A stretch of DNA of 44,636 nt, taken from an uncultured SAR86 cluster bacterium (GTDB lineage: Bacteria; Pseudomonadota; Gammaproteobacteria; Magnimaribacterales; AG-339-G14). The notes below the pieces were generated by a model. It saw only the letters and a list, made by a program, of their open reading frames with translations, had not been told where the DNA came from and ran no database searches. The stretch is taken from NCBI GenBank assembly GCA_902589965.1, contig CACIUX010000011.1, positions 1-44,636 on the forward strand, written 5' to 3'. The position numbers were made by a program, and so were the translations under genes. Positions within the stretch are counted from its first letter, which is position 1. Each line of letters starts with the position of its first letter. Positions 17,635 to 26,054 of the stretch are shown one piece after another.

Positions 17635-18345
17635 TTAAGCGTGACTGGTGGTGCTTGATTCTTTATCTTTCATAGCAGCAGCCCATATTGCTAAACCGAA
17701 AGCAGCTTTGTTAATCAAGTCTGCAAGGTTATAAACAATGTTAAGAGCATCTTCATTTAGTCCATCTCCGAAATAACCCCAAGCATATCCAATCGGGTAG
17801 ATAGCCCACCCAATAGTCACGATCCACTTGATTGTATTAAAGGCTTGTTGACTAGCAGCATTTCCACTACTCGCATTAGCCTTCGCAGTTTCACCAGCAA
17901 AGATTTCATAAATGATGTATAGCCAAGCAATCATTCCAACAATCCACCACACTACAACGTCTCCTAACCCTGCTTCACCGATGAAACCACCGATAAGCAT
18001 GACTAATGATGCAATGAGGAGTTTCCAGAAAACAGCTGAGCTAATAGCAGTAACCGCAGCGATAATTAAATAAAATTCAATTATTTGTAGCGGTACAGTG
18101 ATTAACCAATCAATGTATCTGAAAACTGTTGGAGTTTCTCCAGCGTAAATCCAAACACCTCTCATATAGAGGTAGTGCCAAAAAGCTACACCCGTAACCA
18201 AACCAGCAACCGTCAGAGATGTTTTCCATTTTACTGGCACGTCTGATCTCTCTACGAAAAAGAAAACAGTCGCAGCTAACATTATTGCGGCAGCTAACCA
18301 AAACGATATACCTACGTAATCGTCAACAGCTAATATTTCTCCCAT
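17635..18345 (-). CDS. Proteorhodopsin, blue-absorbing type
   Basis: A 236-residue seven-helix retinal protein that pumps protons outward on illumination. Key residues: H57 (partner of the proton acceptor) in FWHYLYMRGVW, proton acceptor D79 in RYIDWLITVPLQ, proton donor E90 in QIIEFYLI, and retinal-binding K213 in NLADLINK. Position 87 (105 in standard proteorhodopsin numbering) is Gln rather than Leu, predicting blue absorption. Unlike many family members, it has no N-terminal signal peptide; an in-frame TGA sits one codon upstream of the ATG, and AGGTGA provides the ribosome-binding site. A promoter-like sequence in the 77-nt gap behind the MATE gene suggests independent transcription. No retinal or carotenoid biosynthesis genes are in the window, so retinal must be made elsewhere or acquired. 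Confidence 0.97.
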   Translation of the reverse strand: MGEILAVDDYVGISFWLAAAIMLAATVFFFVERSDVPVKWKTSLTVAGLVTGVAFWHYLYMRGVWIYAGETPTVFRYIDWLITVPLQIIEFYLIIAAVTAISSAVFWKLLIASLVMLIGGFIGEAGLGDVVVWWIVGMIAWLYIIYEIFAGETAKANASSGNAASQQAFNTIKWIVTIGWAIYPIGYAWGYFGDGLNEDALNIVYNLADLINKAAFGLAIWAAAMKDKESSTTSHA

Positions 18346-18376
18346 AATTCACCTATTTAAATAAGTTAAAATTCAT

Positions 18377-18406
18377 ATATAAATTAATATTACTAGATTC
18401 TGCCAA
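18377..18406 (-). promoter_or_regulatory. Candidate proteorhodopsin promoter
   Basis: On the minus strand TTGGCA (18406-18401) is followed after 18 nt by TTATAT (18382-18377), about 30 nt upstream of the proteorhodopsin start. Confidence 0.4.
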
Positions 18407-18422
18407 AATAATTTATAAAAAT

Positions 18423-19793
18423 CTAGTTTAGCGCATTTACCCACCTGCCAGATTTAAAGCGCAAAGTAAATAAAATACCCTTTGCCAAGTAATCTGCTAT
18501 CAAAGAAGCAAATACTACCTCAACTGGCATATTGAGGATTAAAAATAAAAATGCGAATACCAACCGGAAGCAAATCAGGCCAATCATAGTGATGATTAAT
18601 GGCGATCTAGTGTCGCCGGCTCCTCTTAAAGCCCCACCTAAAGAAAATTCTATTCCCATAAGGGGTTGGATGAGTGCAAATATCCACAGAAAAATTACTG
18701 TCAGTCTGATAACTTCTTGGTCGTCTATGAAATAACCTGAGATAGGTTTAGAAAATATAGCAATTATTATCCCAACAAGTGTCATTGAATAGACAGTCAA
18801 TCTTGCTGATTTCCACCCGCTCCTTCTAGCTTCCACGGGATTTTCTGCTCCTAGGTATTGTCCAGTCAAAGTAGCTCCAGCTATTGAGAAGCCATGGCCT
18901 ATCATAAAACTAATCATTAAAATATTTATAGCTACATTGTATGCAGCAATTGGCTCGTTTCCATAAATAGATATGATCCAGAAATAAGCAAGAAGACCAA
19001 AATTAAAAACAACCGATTCTAAGCCTGCAGGCACTGAGATAACGATCAACTGCTTAAGTCTTTCAAAGGTATAGAACTTTATCGAAGGCATTGGAATGAC
19101 GATCTTGTTGCTTATCCAAATAGCGATAGACAAAATGGATCCTATTGTAAAAGAAATACCCCATGCATAGGCTGCTCCAATTACGCCCAGTGCCTCAAAG
19201 CCAAATTGACCATTTACCAAGGCTATTAAGAGAAACACATTAATGATATTTACAATTAGGTTTATGATGAGAGGAGTTATGACATCTCCAGCTGCTCTTA
19301 AAGAAGCACCAACTATAAACATAATTGCAAATCCTGGAACGAAAGATAAGGAAATTTGCAGATAATCTACGGCTAATTTACGGCTAAGCTCATCAAGACC
19401 AAAAGCTCCTATTATTTCTTCTCCAAATATCCAAAAAATTAAGGCTGAAGACAAACCAAAGAAAATAGCTACGATTGTTGACAAAAGCGTAACCTCAGCA
19501 GCTTCGTTGGGCTTATTACCACCGATGGCTCGAGCTACTAATGCATGTGTTCCTGTTGCTGTAGCCATGAGAACTGCCTGTAAAAAAAAGAAGATTCTTT
19601 GTCCTGTCCCTACAGCAGCCACTGCCTCAGTGCCCAATGCCCCAACTGCTTTAAGCGCAACAATGCTTACAAAAGCAAAAAGAATATTATTTAGTATTGA
19701 TGGCCAAGCTAAACCCCATACAGATAGTGTCTCGGGACTTGAAGGAGAATCTATAGCTTCTTCATGATCAAGTCTTTCCTCGAGTTCTTTCAA
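18423..19793 (-). CDS. MATE-family multidrug/cation exporter (TTG start)
   Basis: A 456-residue integral membrane protein with about 12 hydrophobic helices in two related halves, as in NorM/MATE carriers that export organic cations or toxic metabolites with Na+ or H+ influx. Diagnostic stretches are the N-terminal LAWPSILNNILFAF, the paired GASLRAAGD (about residue 162) and GGALRGAGDTRSP (about 397) loops. The start is TTG, 3 nt after the stop of the sugar dehydrogenase fusion; AAGGA lies 7 nt upstream and no ATG occurs in the first 90 codons. So it is coupled to that gene. Substrate unknown. Confidence 0.9.
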   Translation of the reverse strand: MKELEERLDHEEAIDSPSSPETLSVWGLAWPSILNNILFAFVSIVALKAVGALGTEAVAAVGTGQRIFFFLQAVLMATATGTHALVARAIGGNKPNEAAEVTLLSTIVAIFFGLSSALIFWIFGEEIIGAFGLDELSRKLAVDYLQISLSFVPGFAIMFIVGASLRAAGDVITPLIINLIVNIINVFLLIALVNGQFGFEALGVIGAAYAWGISFTIGSILSIAIWISNKIVIPMPSIKFYTFERLKQLIVISVPAGLESVVFNFGLLAYFWIISIYGNEPIAAYNVAINILMISFMIGHGFSIAGATLTGQYLGAENPVEARRSGWKSARLTVYSMTLVGIIIAIFSKPISGYFIDDQEVIRLTVIFLWIFALIQPLMGIEFSLGGALRGAGDTRSPLIITMIGLICFRLVFAFLFLILNMPVEVVFASLIADYLAKGILFTLRFKSGRWVNALN

Positions 19794-19796
19794 TTT

Positions 19797-21356
19797 TTAT
19801 CCTTCTAGCCATTTAGATAGATAAAAAGAAAAATCTTCAGGTTTTTTTGCTCTTGCCGTAGTCCAATCGGAAATGAATGGGGTATTCAGCACGTTTTCTC
19901 CTTTGTCTATGATTAGCACCGTTGGAACTCCGTATAACTTCTCAATACCAAACCTCTTTGGAATATGAAGATTTTTATCAAAACGACCTACATCAATGTG
20001 CTCTACTACATAATTATCGTCTAGCAGAGCTTGAACCGAATTATTTTTGAGCATTCCTGCTAAAACTCTGCAGTCCGGACACCAATTCCCGCCCAAAATC
20101 AAAAGGAGTTTCTTTTTGGAAGTCAACTTGGAAAGAGCCTGAGTAATTAATAAATCAGCATCTGCATTCTCATCGTAAGGTTCCCTTGGAACGACTATTG
20201 ATTCAGGATTTTTTAAATAAAAGGAAGTTATTCCATCAGGAGTAACAACTTCAAGATTTTTTATGGGACTAACTTCTATTAACTTGCCGCTAGGACCATC
20301 TGTTAAAAGAATTAAGTTTCCATTTGGACTTTCTATCAAATTTCTAAATCGTAAATTAAGTTCTGCAAAAATATCTTCCTCTAAGATGTTATCTCCAGAT
20401 AAATCAACTCGTGTGACCTTTTTTGCTTTTAACGCTGAAATCAGGAGGGAATTTTTCCACTGGGGAAAAGCTTCACCTCTGTATTCAATCATCCCAGATG
20501 GTGCAATCGATGGAACCCAATATTTGATAGGTTGTTCCATTCCTTCCATTTCAGTAAAGGGTGAAATGATAGCACCAGAATAATCTCTTCCATATGTAAT
20601 GGCTGGCCATCCGTAATTTTTTCCAGGTTTTATTACATTAATCTCATCTCCACCAAAAGGTCCGTGTTCATGTTCAATAATGTTCCCATTAGATCCAACG
20701 ATTAAACCTTGAGGATTTCGATGACCATATGAATAAATTTCATTAAGAGCTTCATCGTTTGAAATGAAAGGATTATCTTCAGGAATGGAACCATCCTTAT
20801 TGATTCGAATCAGTTTTCCAAAGTGGTTATCTAAGTATTGTGCTTCTTCTCTGTGATCGAAACCGTCCCCACTCGAAATTAAAATAGTATCATCGGGTAA
20901 AAATAAAATTTTTGCTCCGTAATGGGCACCGGTTTTTCTATTGGCGACAGCCCTAAAAATCTCGTTTACATCTTCTAGAGCAAAATTTTCTTTATTTAGA
21001 ATTGCTGATGAAATGGCAAGAGTATTAGTTCCATTATTATTCAAAGACGTGAACGAAAAAAAAACTTTGTTATCTTCTTTGAACGATGGGCTTATTTTGA
21101 TATCTGATAGGCCACCTTGGCTACGATAATAAATTTCGGGCAAACCACTAATTTGTTTCAACTCTCTGGATGAAATATTGAAATAATTGAGTTTCCCAAT
21201 TTTTTCAGTGAATAAAATCTCATCGTCGGAAATGAAGTCTATCCCCCAAGGATGACTTAAATCGGTTAATAGTGTTTTTGTTATATAGTTTTCATCCTGC
21301 GAGAAAGTCGTAAAAGAATTTATGAAAATAAAAAAATAAAATAATTTTTTGAGCAT
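19797..21356 (-). CDS. Secreted PQQ-type sugar dehydrogenase fused to a thioredoxin domain
   Basis: A 519-residue protein with a signal peptide (about residues 1-19). Residues about 25-365 form a soluble glucose/sorbosone dehydrogenase-type beta-propeller: HPWGIDF near the start, the putative catalytic His at 145 in AHYGAKI, and GHRNPQGL at 211-218, as in aldose sugar dehydrogenases (YliI-like) that oxidise sugars in the periplasm with PQQ. A linker then leads to a thioredoxin-fold domain (about 405-519) with the redox-active motif WCPDC at 425-429 and a cis-Pro in GVPTVLI. I do not know this fusion as common. The dehydrogenase domain may be redox-coupled to, or protected by, the thioredoxin part. 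It leads an operon with the MATE exporter. Confidence 0.85.
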   Translation of the reverse strand: MLKKLFYFFIFINSFTTFSQDENYITKTLLTDLSHPWGIDFISDDEILFTEKIGKLNYFNISSRELKQISGLPEIYYRSQGGLSDIKISPSFKEDNKVFFSFTSLNNNGTNTLAISSAILNKENFALEDVNEIFRAVANRKTGAHYGAKILFLPDDTILISSGDGFDHREEAQYLDNHFGKLIRINKDGSIPEDNPFISNDEALNEIYSYGHRNPQGLIVGSNGNIIEHEHGPFGGDEINVIKPGKNYGWPAITYGRDYSGAIISPFTEMEGMEQPIKYWVPSIAPSGMIEYRGEAFPQWKNSLLISALKAKKVTRVDLSGDNILEEDIFAELNLRFRNLIESPNGNLILLTDGPSGKLIEVSPIKNLEVVTPDGITSFYLKNPESIVVPREPYDENADADLLITQALSKLTSKKKLLLILGGNWCPDCRVLAGMLKNNSVQALLDDNYVVEHIDVGRFDKNLHIPKRFGIEKLYGVPTVLIIDKGENVLNTPFISDWTTARAKKPEDFSFYLSKWLEG

Positions 21357-21393
21357 ATTGAGGAATAAATATAAAATCGGATTCTCTCACAAA

Positions 21394-21852
21394 ATGCTTC
21401 TGAAAGTGAAAATCTTTTTTAAAAATTTGATCATATATCTAATATCTTTAGCTTTGCTTACGATTCTAATAGTTCCAATTACAAGCACATCAAACCTGAT
21501 TTGGCTAAGTTCTATGGAGATGCCGATTGGATTAAGCGAGGTTTTTTCTGTTTTACTTGCGGACCTTCTAAATCTTGGAATTATTTTATTTTTAATTCTT
21601 CTGCTGCCTTTCGGCTTGGGCCTAATTATTTCTAAATACACAATTAAATTTATCCCCTTACCTGCTAATATTTGGTATTTTTTTATTTCGTCATTGACTA
21701 TGTGGCTGGTATTAATAAGTACAGTTGAATTTCTTTTTCAAACTGAAGTAATCGCTGGTAACAGAACTTCCCTTGGAACATTTCTTCATGTCATGGCAGG
21801 AGGTATAGCAGGTAGTGTTTTTTATAATTTAAGATATAGAATGTTTGTATGA
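21394..21852 (+). CDS. Small membrane protein, unknown function
   Basis: A 152-residue protein with about four hydrophobic segments (about residues 10-30, 50-72, 85-108 and 128-145). I chose the ATG at 21394; an upstream TTG in frame would overlap the divergent sugar dehydrogenase start and adds a non-hydrophobic tail. I do not recognise the family. The C-terminal stretch FLHVMAGGIAGSVFYNLRYR may be characteristic. Its stop overlaps the next start (ATGA), so the two small membrane proteins are produced together. Confidence 0.6.
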   Translation: MLLKVKIFFKNLIIYLISLALLTILIVPITSTSNLIWLSSMEMPIGLSEVFSVLLADLLNLGIILFLILLLPFGLGLIISKYTIKFIPLPANIWYFFISSLTMWLVLISTVEFLFQTEVIAGNRTSLGTFLHVMAGGIAGSVFYNLRYRMFV

Positions 21853-22274
21853 AGAATAAGTTTGTCATTAGATTGCTCTCTTTAGTTCCTTGTATTTTGC
21901 TGGGTCTTGTTGCCTATCAATGGTTTATTGACCCAAGTGGAACTGCTGCAGGCTTCGGAATTAGTTACGATGCTCTTTCAGATCAAGGAAAAAATACAAT
22001 TTACAGGGATTACATTGCCCTTTTTAGCGGCACTTCAGTCTTCTGCTTGTTCTCTTTTTTTAGCTTCAGAGCTTCTTGGTTGGTAGCCAGCGGTCTTATT
22101 TACTCAATAGCTCTTGGACTAAATATTTATCATGTCGTGTATCATGGCAGCGAAGTTACGTCCCAATTATTTGTTGAAGTAGCACTTTCTATTTGGATTC
22201 TTGGTACTGCCATTTTTATGAAAAATGCATCGACACATAAGGTTGTGAAAGAGCCTAAAGTTGATACTGAATAG
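21849..22274 (+). CDS. Small membrane protein, DUF4345-like appearance
   Basis: A 141-residue protein with four predicted membrane helices (about residues 8-26, 58-76, 80-100 and 103-122). The pattern of an N-terminal helix followed by IDPSGTAAGFGISYDAL and a conserved YRDYIALFSG stretch resembles small four-helix proteins of the DUF4345 type; this is recognition by pattern only. It is translationally coupled to the previous membrane protein by ATGA. Its 3' end overlaps the TonB-dependent receptor gene on the other strand by 20 nt. Function unknown. Confidence 0.6.
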   Translation: MKNKFVIRLLSLVPCILLGLVAYQWFIDPSGTAAGFGISYDALSDQGKNTIYRDYIALFSGTSVFCLFSFFSFRASWLVASGLIYSIALGLNIYHVVYHGSEVTSQLFVEVALSIWILGTAIFMKNASTHKVVKEPKVDTE

Positions 22275-24831
22275 AAAAGTTATAAGTTCTGCCGGTTGGA
22301 TCATGCAATCTGGTGTCAAAACTAAAATCGGGCGCATCATATAATCTTGGCGCTTTCTTATTCAATAAGTTAATGATCCCAAATTTCAAATCGAGTTTCC
22401 CTGTTTCTAATAAAAATGATCTAGTGATAGAGATATCATGGACTAAGAATTCATCAACTTCATTTGTGTATCCTAAGGATTTTGCATAATCGCTTATTAC
22501 TCTTTCATTTGAATATCCAGAGACATACCTTGAAGCCCAATCAAGACTGAATTCGTTGTAATTCCAAGATAAGAAAATATTAATCTTATTTTTTGGCAAT
22601 GAATGGGTGTGCGCATCGTAATTAAATTTACCTACCCTATCTATCAATTCTTCCCTGTTATTATTCTCTTCATGATGAAGAGGAGTTAAGAAGTAAAATA
22701 ATGTCGTGGATGAAACTTTAAAGTTTAAACTTCCAAATTTTTCGAAATCGTGAATTACGTTTGCTGAAAAATCTAATCCGTTTATAAAAGATCTTTCCTC
22801 GTTGATGTATGAGGCTGTTACGCCCGTAATCTCTCCAGAAGAATTTCTGGAAATGCTAGGACTAGAAGGATTGTTTAATACCATTGCCTGAGCGCTTTCT
22901 GCTTCAATTCTGTCTTTGTAACGAAAATCAAAAAAATCAAAGCTTATTGACGAAGTATTCGATGGAAAAATCAAAAATCCTAAATTGGTATTTATTGACT
23001 TCGCTGGCTTAAGATTTGGATTTCCAATTTGACCCAGTCTAACAAAAACACTTCCTGTAACATCTCTGACGCTTCCTAGGACAATATCTGATCCATACAT
23101 TTGAGCCATGGATGGCATCGTAAATGAAGAACTTGAGGAAAATCTTAGAGCAAAGACATCGCTCGGTTGATATTTGATAGATATTTTAGGATCCAAAGAT
23201 TCTTGGCTTGAAAAATTTTCATACCTTAAAGCAAATCTCAAATCTAGGTTATTTGAAAAAATTTGGTTGATTTCAACAAAGGCAGCTACTTTTGATCTAC
23301 TTTGTGAAACATTCGTTCCTCCGCCTAGGAAAAATAGATCTGCCTGTTTGGTGATGCTGCCATTTGAATCAATTTCTATTCTTCCTAAATCATTGTACTT
23401 AATATCTAAAACGTCCTTCGCAATTTGAAAACCTGTCGAATAGTTTAGAGAATCCGTAGAAGATAAAAATATTCCATCTAAAGAAGAAAGAGCACCTCCC
23501 TTTTCAGCAATTAAGTTGCCTTTTATATACTCCACTAATTCACTTGAGTTTGTGTCAGAAAATAAATTCCATAGCTTATCTTGAGCTTCACCTCCTTTCC
23601 CTTGGAGAGCATCCAAAAATCTTGAATTTATAATATCGGGTCTAATGGCTAAATTATTATGAGAACTTTGGGAAACTGACAACTCAAAAATTTGACTGTT
23701 TTTAAAAGAAAACTTTAATGTATTGGTTATATGATATTGGGAAATATCTTTTGTTGAATTAGGCGAAGGATAATTGGCTCCTAAAGGTCTACCTCTCCAT
23801 TTTATTTCATTCTTAAATGGGCTACCTCCCTCGTTCGGCAAAATGTTTCTTGAAATAAAAGGTAGTGCTGGATAAGAAGGAGATTGAGGATTATCTAAAA
23901 CATCAACTTTGGCATAAATTAAAATTAATTCATTACTTTCAAGATAGGAATTTTCAATATTGGAAGTCAGATTTAAATATCCCTTGTTATGTCTTTCTTT
24001 ATTTATGATATTGAATCTCTCACCATAGGCAAACTTACAAAAGCCCCCTAGTATTAATCCTCCATTAATCTCACAGTTTGGATCAGGGATCTTTTCATTG
24101 GCACTATAGGAACCTTGGTAGTCACCAGATAAAATCTCTTCAGATTCAGTAGTTATAAATGTTTTGCCAAAGGTACTGATTGAAAGATCTGCTATTCCTT
24201 TGATTTCTTTTGCTGACAAAGGCGATCTAAAAAAACTTTCCAGCCCTAAAACTAGATGATTTTTATCCTCTTTAACGCCGTACAAAAATCCTAATTTGTT
24301 ATCGTTTTGTGAATAAGACTCAACAAATTGGTTATCAGTTCTAAAAAGAAATCCTTCAAAGTCTTTATAAGTAATAACATTAACAACGCCTGCGACAGCA
24401 TCAGATCCATATAGGGAAGTTGCTCCCTCTTTAAAAATTTCAATTTTTTTAACAGCAATATCAGGAATTATATTTGCATCAATGTATCCCTCGCCCTCTC
24501 GTGAAGGTGTTCCTGAAAAGGTTTGTCTCTTTGTATTAATTAAAAGAAGAGTCGAAGCATGACCTAGTCCCCTCAAGGTGATCGACGACAATCCTTGATC
24601 TTCACCATCCATGGCATTAGTTTGAAAGTGAGATCCTGAAACAGAAGGAACATATCTTGAAATCTCAGCCAAGCTGATGGTACTGAGTTTACGATAATCA
24701 TCTATAGAAAAAATTTCAATTGGACTTAAATCGGAATCAGAATTATTTATATACGACCCTGTGACTATTAATTCTTCATCAGCGAATAAGAATTGAGAGA
24801 AAATAAAAGCAATAGAAAATAGAATTTTCAT
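22255..24831 (-). CDS. TonB-dependent outer-membrane receptor
   Basis: An 858-residue outer-membrane protein with a signal peptide (about residues 1-17), a TonB-box-like EELIVTGS just after it, a plug domain (about 35-155, with SSITLRGLGHASTLLLIN and GATSLYGSDAVAGVVNVIT) and a beta-barrel. It imports a substrate too large or scarce for porins using TonB energy. No Fur-box-like palindrome is seen in the short upstream gap (34 nt), and the plug resembles generic oxidising/carbohydrate-type receptors more than siderophore receptors, so the ligand is open. The last residue is Leu (YQL) rather than the usual terminal aromatic. It is downstream of and probably co-transcribed with the PhyH-like dioxygenase. 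Confidence 0.92.
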   Translation of the reverse strand: MKILFSIAFIFSQFLFADEELIVTGSYINNSDSDLSPIEIFSIDDYRKLSTISLAEISRYVPSVSGSHFQTNAMDGEDQGLSSITLRGLGHASTLLLINTKRQTFSGTPSREGEGYIDANIIPDIAVKKIEIFKEGATSLYGSDAVAGVVNVITYKDFEGFLFRTDNQFVESYSQNDNKLGFLYGVKEDKNHLVLGLESFFRSPLSAKEIKGIADLSISTFGKTFITTESEEILSGDYQGSYSANEKIPDPNCEINGGLILGGFCKFAYGERFNIINKERHNKGYLNLTSNIENSYLESNELILIYAKVDVLDNPQSPSYPALPFISRNILPNEGGSPFKNEIKWRGRPLGANYPSPNSTKDISQYHITNTLKFSFKNSQIFELSVSQSSHNNLAIRPDIINSRFLDALQGKGGEAQDKLWNLFSDTNSSELVEYIKGNLIAEKGGALSSLDGIFLSSTDSLNYSTGFQIAKDVLDIKYNDLGRIEIDSNGSITKQADLFFLGGGTNVSQSRSKVAAFVEINQIFSNNLDLRFALRYENFSSQESLDPKISIKYQPSDVFALRFSSSSSFTMPSMAQMYGSDIVLGSVRDVTGSVFVRLGQIGNPNLKPAKSINTNLGFLIFPSNTSSISFDFFDFRYKDRIEAESAQAMVLNNPSSPSISRNSSGEITGVTASYINEERSFINGLDFSANVIHDFEKFGSLNFKVSSTTLFYFLTPLHHEENNNREELIDRVGKFNYDAHTHSLPKNKINIFLSWNYNEFSLDWASRYVSGYSNERVISDYAKSLGYTNEVDEFLVHDISITRSFLLETGKLDLKFGIINLLNKKAPRLYDAPDFSFDTRLHDPTGRTYNFSIQYQL

Positions 24832-24865
24832 GAAATTTTTAAGGGTTCAATACAGTTCTATTATT

Positions 24866-25756
24866 TTATTTTATAGAATCATTTACTAGATCTTTTGGAT
24901 TAGGGATTTCAGAAAATCTATCTTTAGAATCGGAAAACATATTTTCTGGAGATACAGATTCAAACCTTGCTTCATCATCATAAGGATCAGAATAAAAACC
25001 AAGAACATAACCGCCCTTTGAATATCCTATTAAAGATTTTAATTCTGGGCTCAAATGTTTAGCTATGTCTGGCGGACAAGATAGGTATTGATTTTCCTGC
25101 TGCCTTATCCAATTAACTGCATAGTGAAGAAACACTCCGGTTCTAGTGATATTTTTAGTTGTATTTTCTCCTCCGCCATGCAGCACAGTTCCTGTATAAA
25201 TTAATACAGAGCCTGCATCCATTTCAGCGAAAGCAATTTCATTTTCAAGTGGCTGCCTGTTTTTATCCCATTTATGAGAGCCTGGAACTACTTGTGTAGC
25301 TCCATTTGCTTTTGTGAATTCGTTTATTGCCCATATAGTGCTTAAAAGAGGTTCTACTTTTCTGGGTAAATATCCACCCCATATTCCTCTATCCCTGTGA
25401 AGTATTTGAGAAGATTCACCTGGGCCAATGCTCACCGCAGATGTAAAGTGTAATTGATAGCCATCACAATAAGGTTTTAGGTATTGAGTGGCAGTTTCAT
25501 TAATTAATTTATTTAAAGCTAATTCCCTGCATTTCTTTGACCGCGCAATGAGGGCTCCTATTCTATTAGTTTTAAAACCTGTGAATTCATCACGACCCAG
25601 ATTGTCGCTCGATAAGAAAGGGTTTAATTCTTCATTGAGCTCTACTAGAAAATCAGGATTAACAATATTATCAATGATAACTCCTGCATCTTTTTCAAGC
25701 ACTTCTACAATACTATCGACAGATGAAGTTGATGGAAGATGTTTTAATTCAGCCAT
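24866..25756 (-). CDS. Phytanoyl-CoA dioxygenase (PhyH)-like Fe(II)/2-oxoglutarate oxygenase
   Basis: A 296-residue protein of the PhyH family. The iron facial triad is H120 and D122 in LHRDRG and H193 in VLHGGGEN, and R205 is placed to bind 2-oxoglutarate. The SHKW and PGSH blocks also fit. Such enzymes hydroxylate lipids, amino acids or secondary metabolites; substrate unknown. It lies 34 nt upstream of the TonB-dependent receptor on the same strand, so the oxygenase may act on the imported compound. That link is inference from position. Confidence 0.87.
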   Translation of the reverse strand: MAELKHLPSTSSVDSIVEVLEKDAGVIIDNIVNPDFLVELNEELNPFLSSDNLGRDEFTGFKTNRIGALIARSKKCRELALNKLINETATQYLKPYCDGYQLHFTSAVSIGPGESSQILHRDRGIWGGYLPRKVEPLLSTIWAINEFTKANGATQVVPGSHKWDKNRQPLENEIAFAEMDAGSVLIYTGTVLHGGGENTTKNITRTGVFLHYAVNWIRQQENQYLSCPPDIAKHLSPELKSLIGYSKGGYVLGFYSDPYDDEARFESVSPENMFSDSKDRFSEIPNPKDLVNDSIK

Positions 25757-25790
25757 TTTTTGAATTCTACCTTAAATTTATCTAACAAAA

Positions 25791-25816
25791 AAAGGGAGGT
25801 TAAAAAACCCCCCTTT
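25791..25816 (-). terminator. Rho-independent terminator of the YRG-protein transcript
   Basis: On the minus strand a stem of AAAGGGGGG with CCTCCCTTT (one mismatch, A/T-rich loop) is followed by a run of T. It lies 17 nt after the stop of the 53-aa ORF, marking the end of a one-gene unit. Confidence 0.8.
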
Positions 25817-25832
25817 AATTCATAACTTACAG

Positions 25833-25994
25833 TTATGCAGCAGTCTTGACACCACGGTAAATACCAGGTGTTTTTGACGACTTTTTGACAACGTTTGCGT
25901 CGTGCTTAGTTCCTCTGTAGTTCAAGCCAGAAGCCTTTTCAGACTTTGATTTAACATCAGAAGAAACTTCAACGCCTCTATAGTAAGTAGTCAT
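25833..25994 (-). CDS. 53-aa YRG-repeat small protein (DUF4278-like pattern)
   Basis: An overlooked small gene with an excellent ribosome-binding site (GGAGG, 6 nt before the ATG). The 53 residues contain three copies of a YRG motif: MTTYYRGVEV at the N-terminus, LNYRGTKHD in the middle and GIYRGVKTAA at the C-terminus, separated by Lys/Ser-rich linkers. This is the pattern I associate with the DUF4278 family of small proteins common in cyanobacteria; unverified. It has its own promoter (-10 at 26198-26203), a long leader that looks like a glutamine riboswitch, and its own terminator. It lies just downstream of glnK-amtB on the same strand. A role in nitrogen status signalling, perhaps binding PII or a nitrogen enzyme, is inference. 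Confidence 0.85.
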   Translation of the reverse strand: MTTYYRGVEVSSDVKSKSEKASGLNYRGTKHDANVVKKSSKTPGIYRGVKTAA

Positions 25995-26054
25995 ATCGTT
26001 CCTCCAGTTTTCGTTTCAAACGTACATATACCAATCGGTATACACCCTTATCAA

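Noticed and set aside
25995-26054. Transcription terminator as expression platform of the riboswitch
   Set aside because: The UAUACC-GAUU-GGUAUA hairpin is not followed by a U-run, so translational control is more likely.
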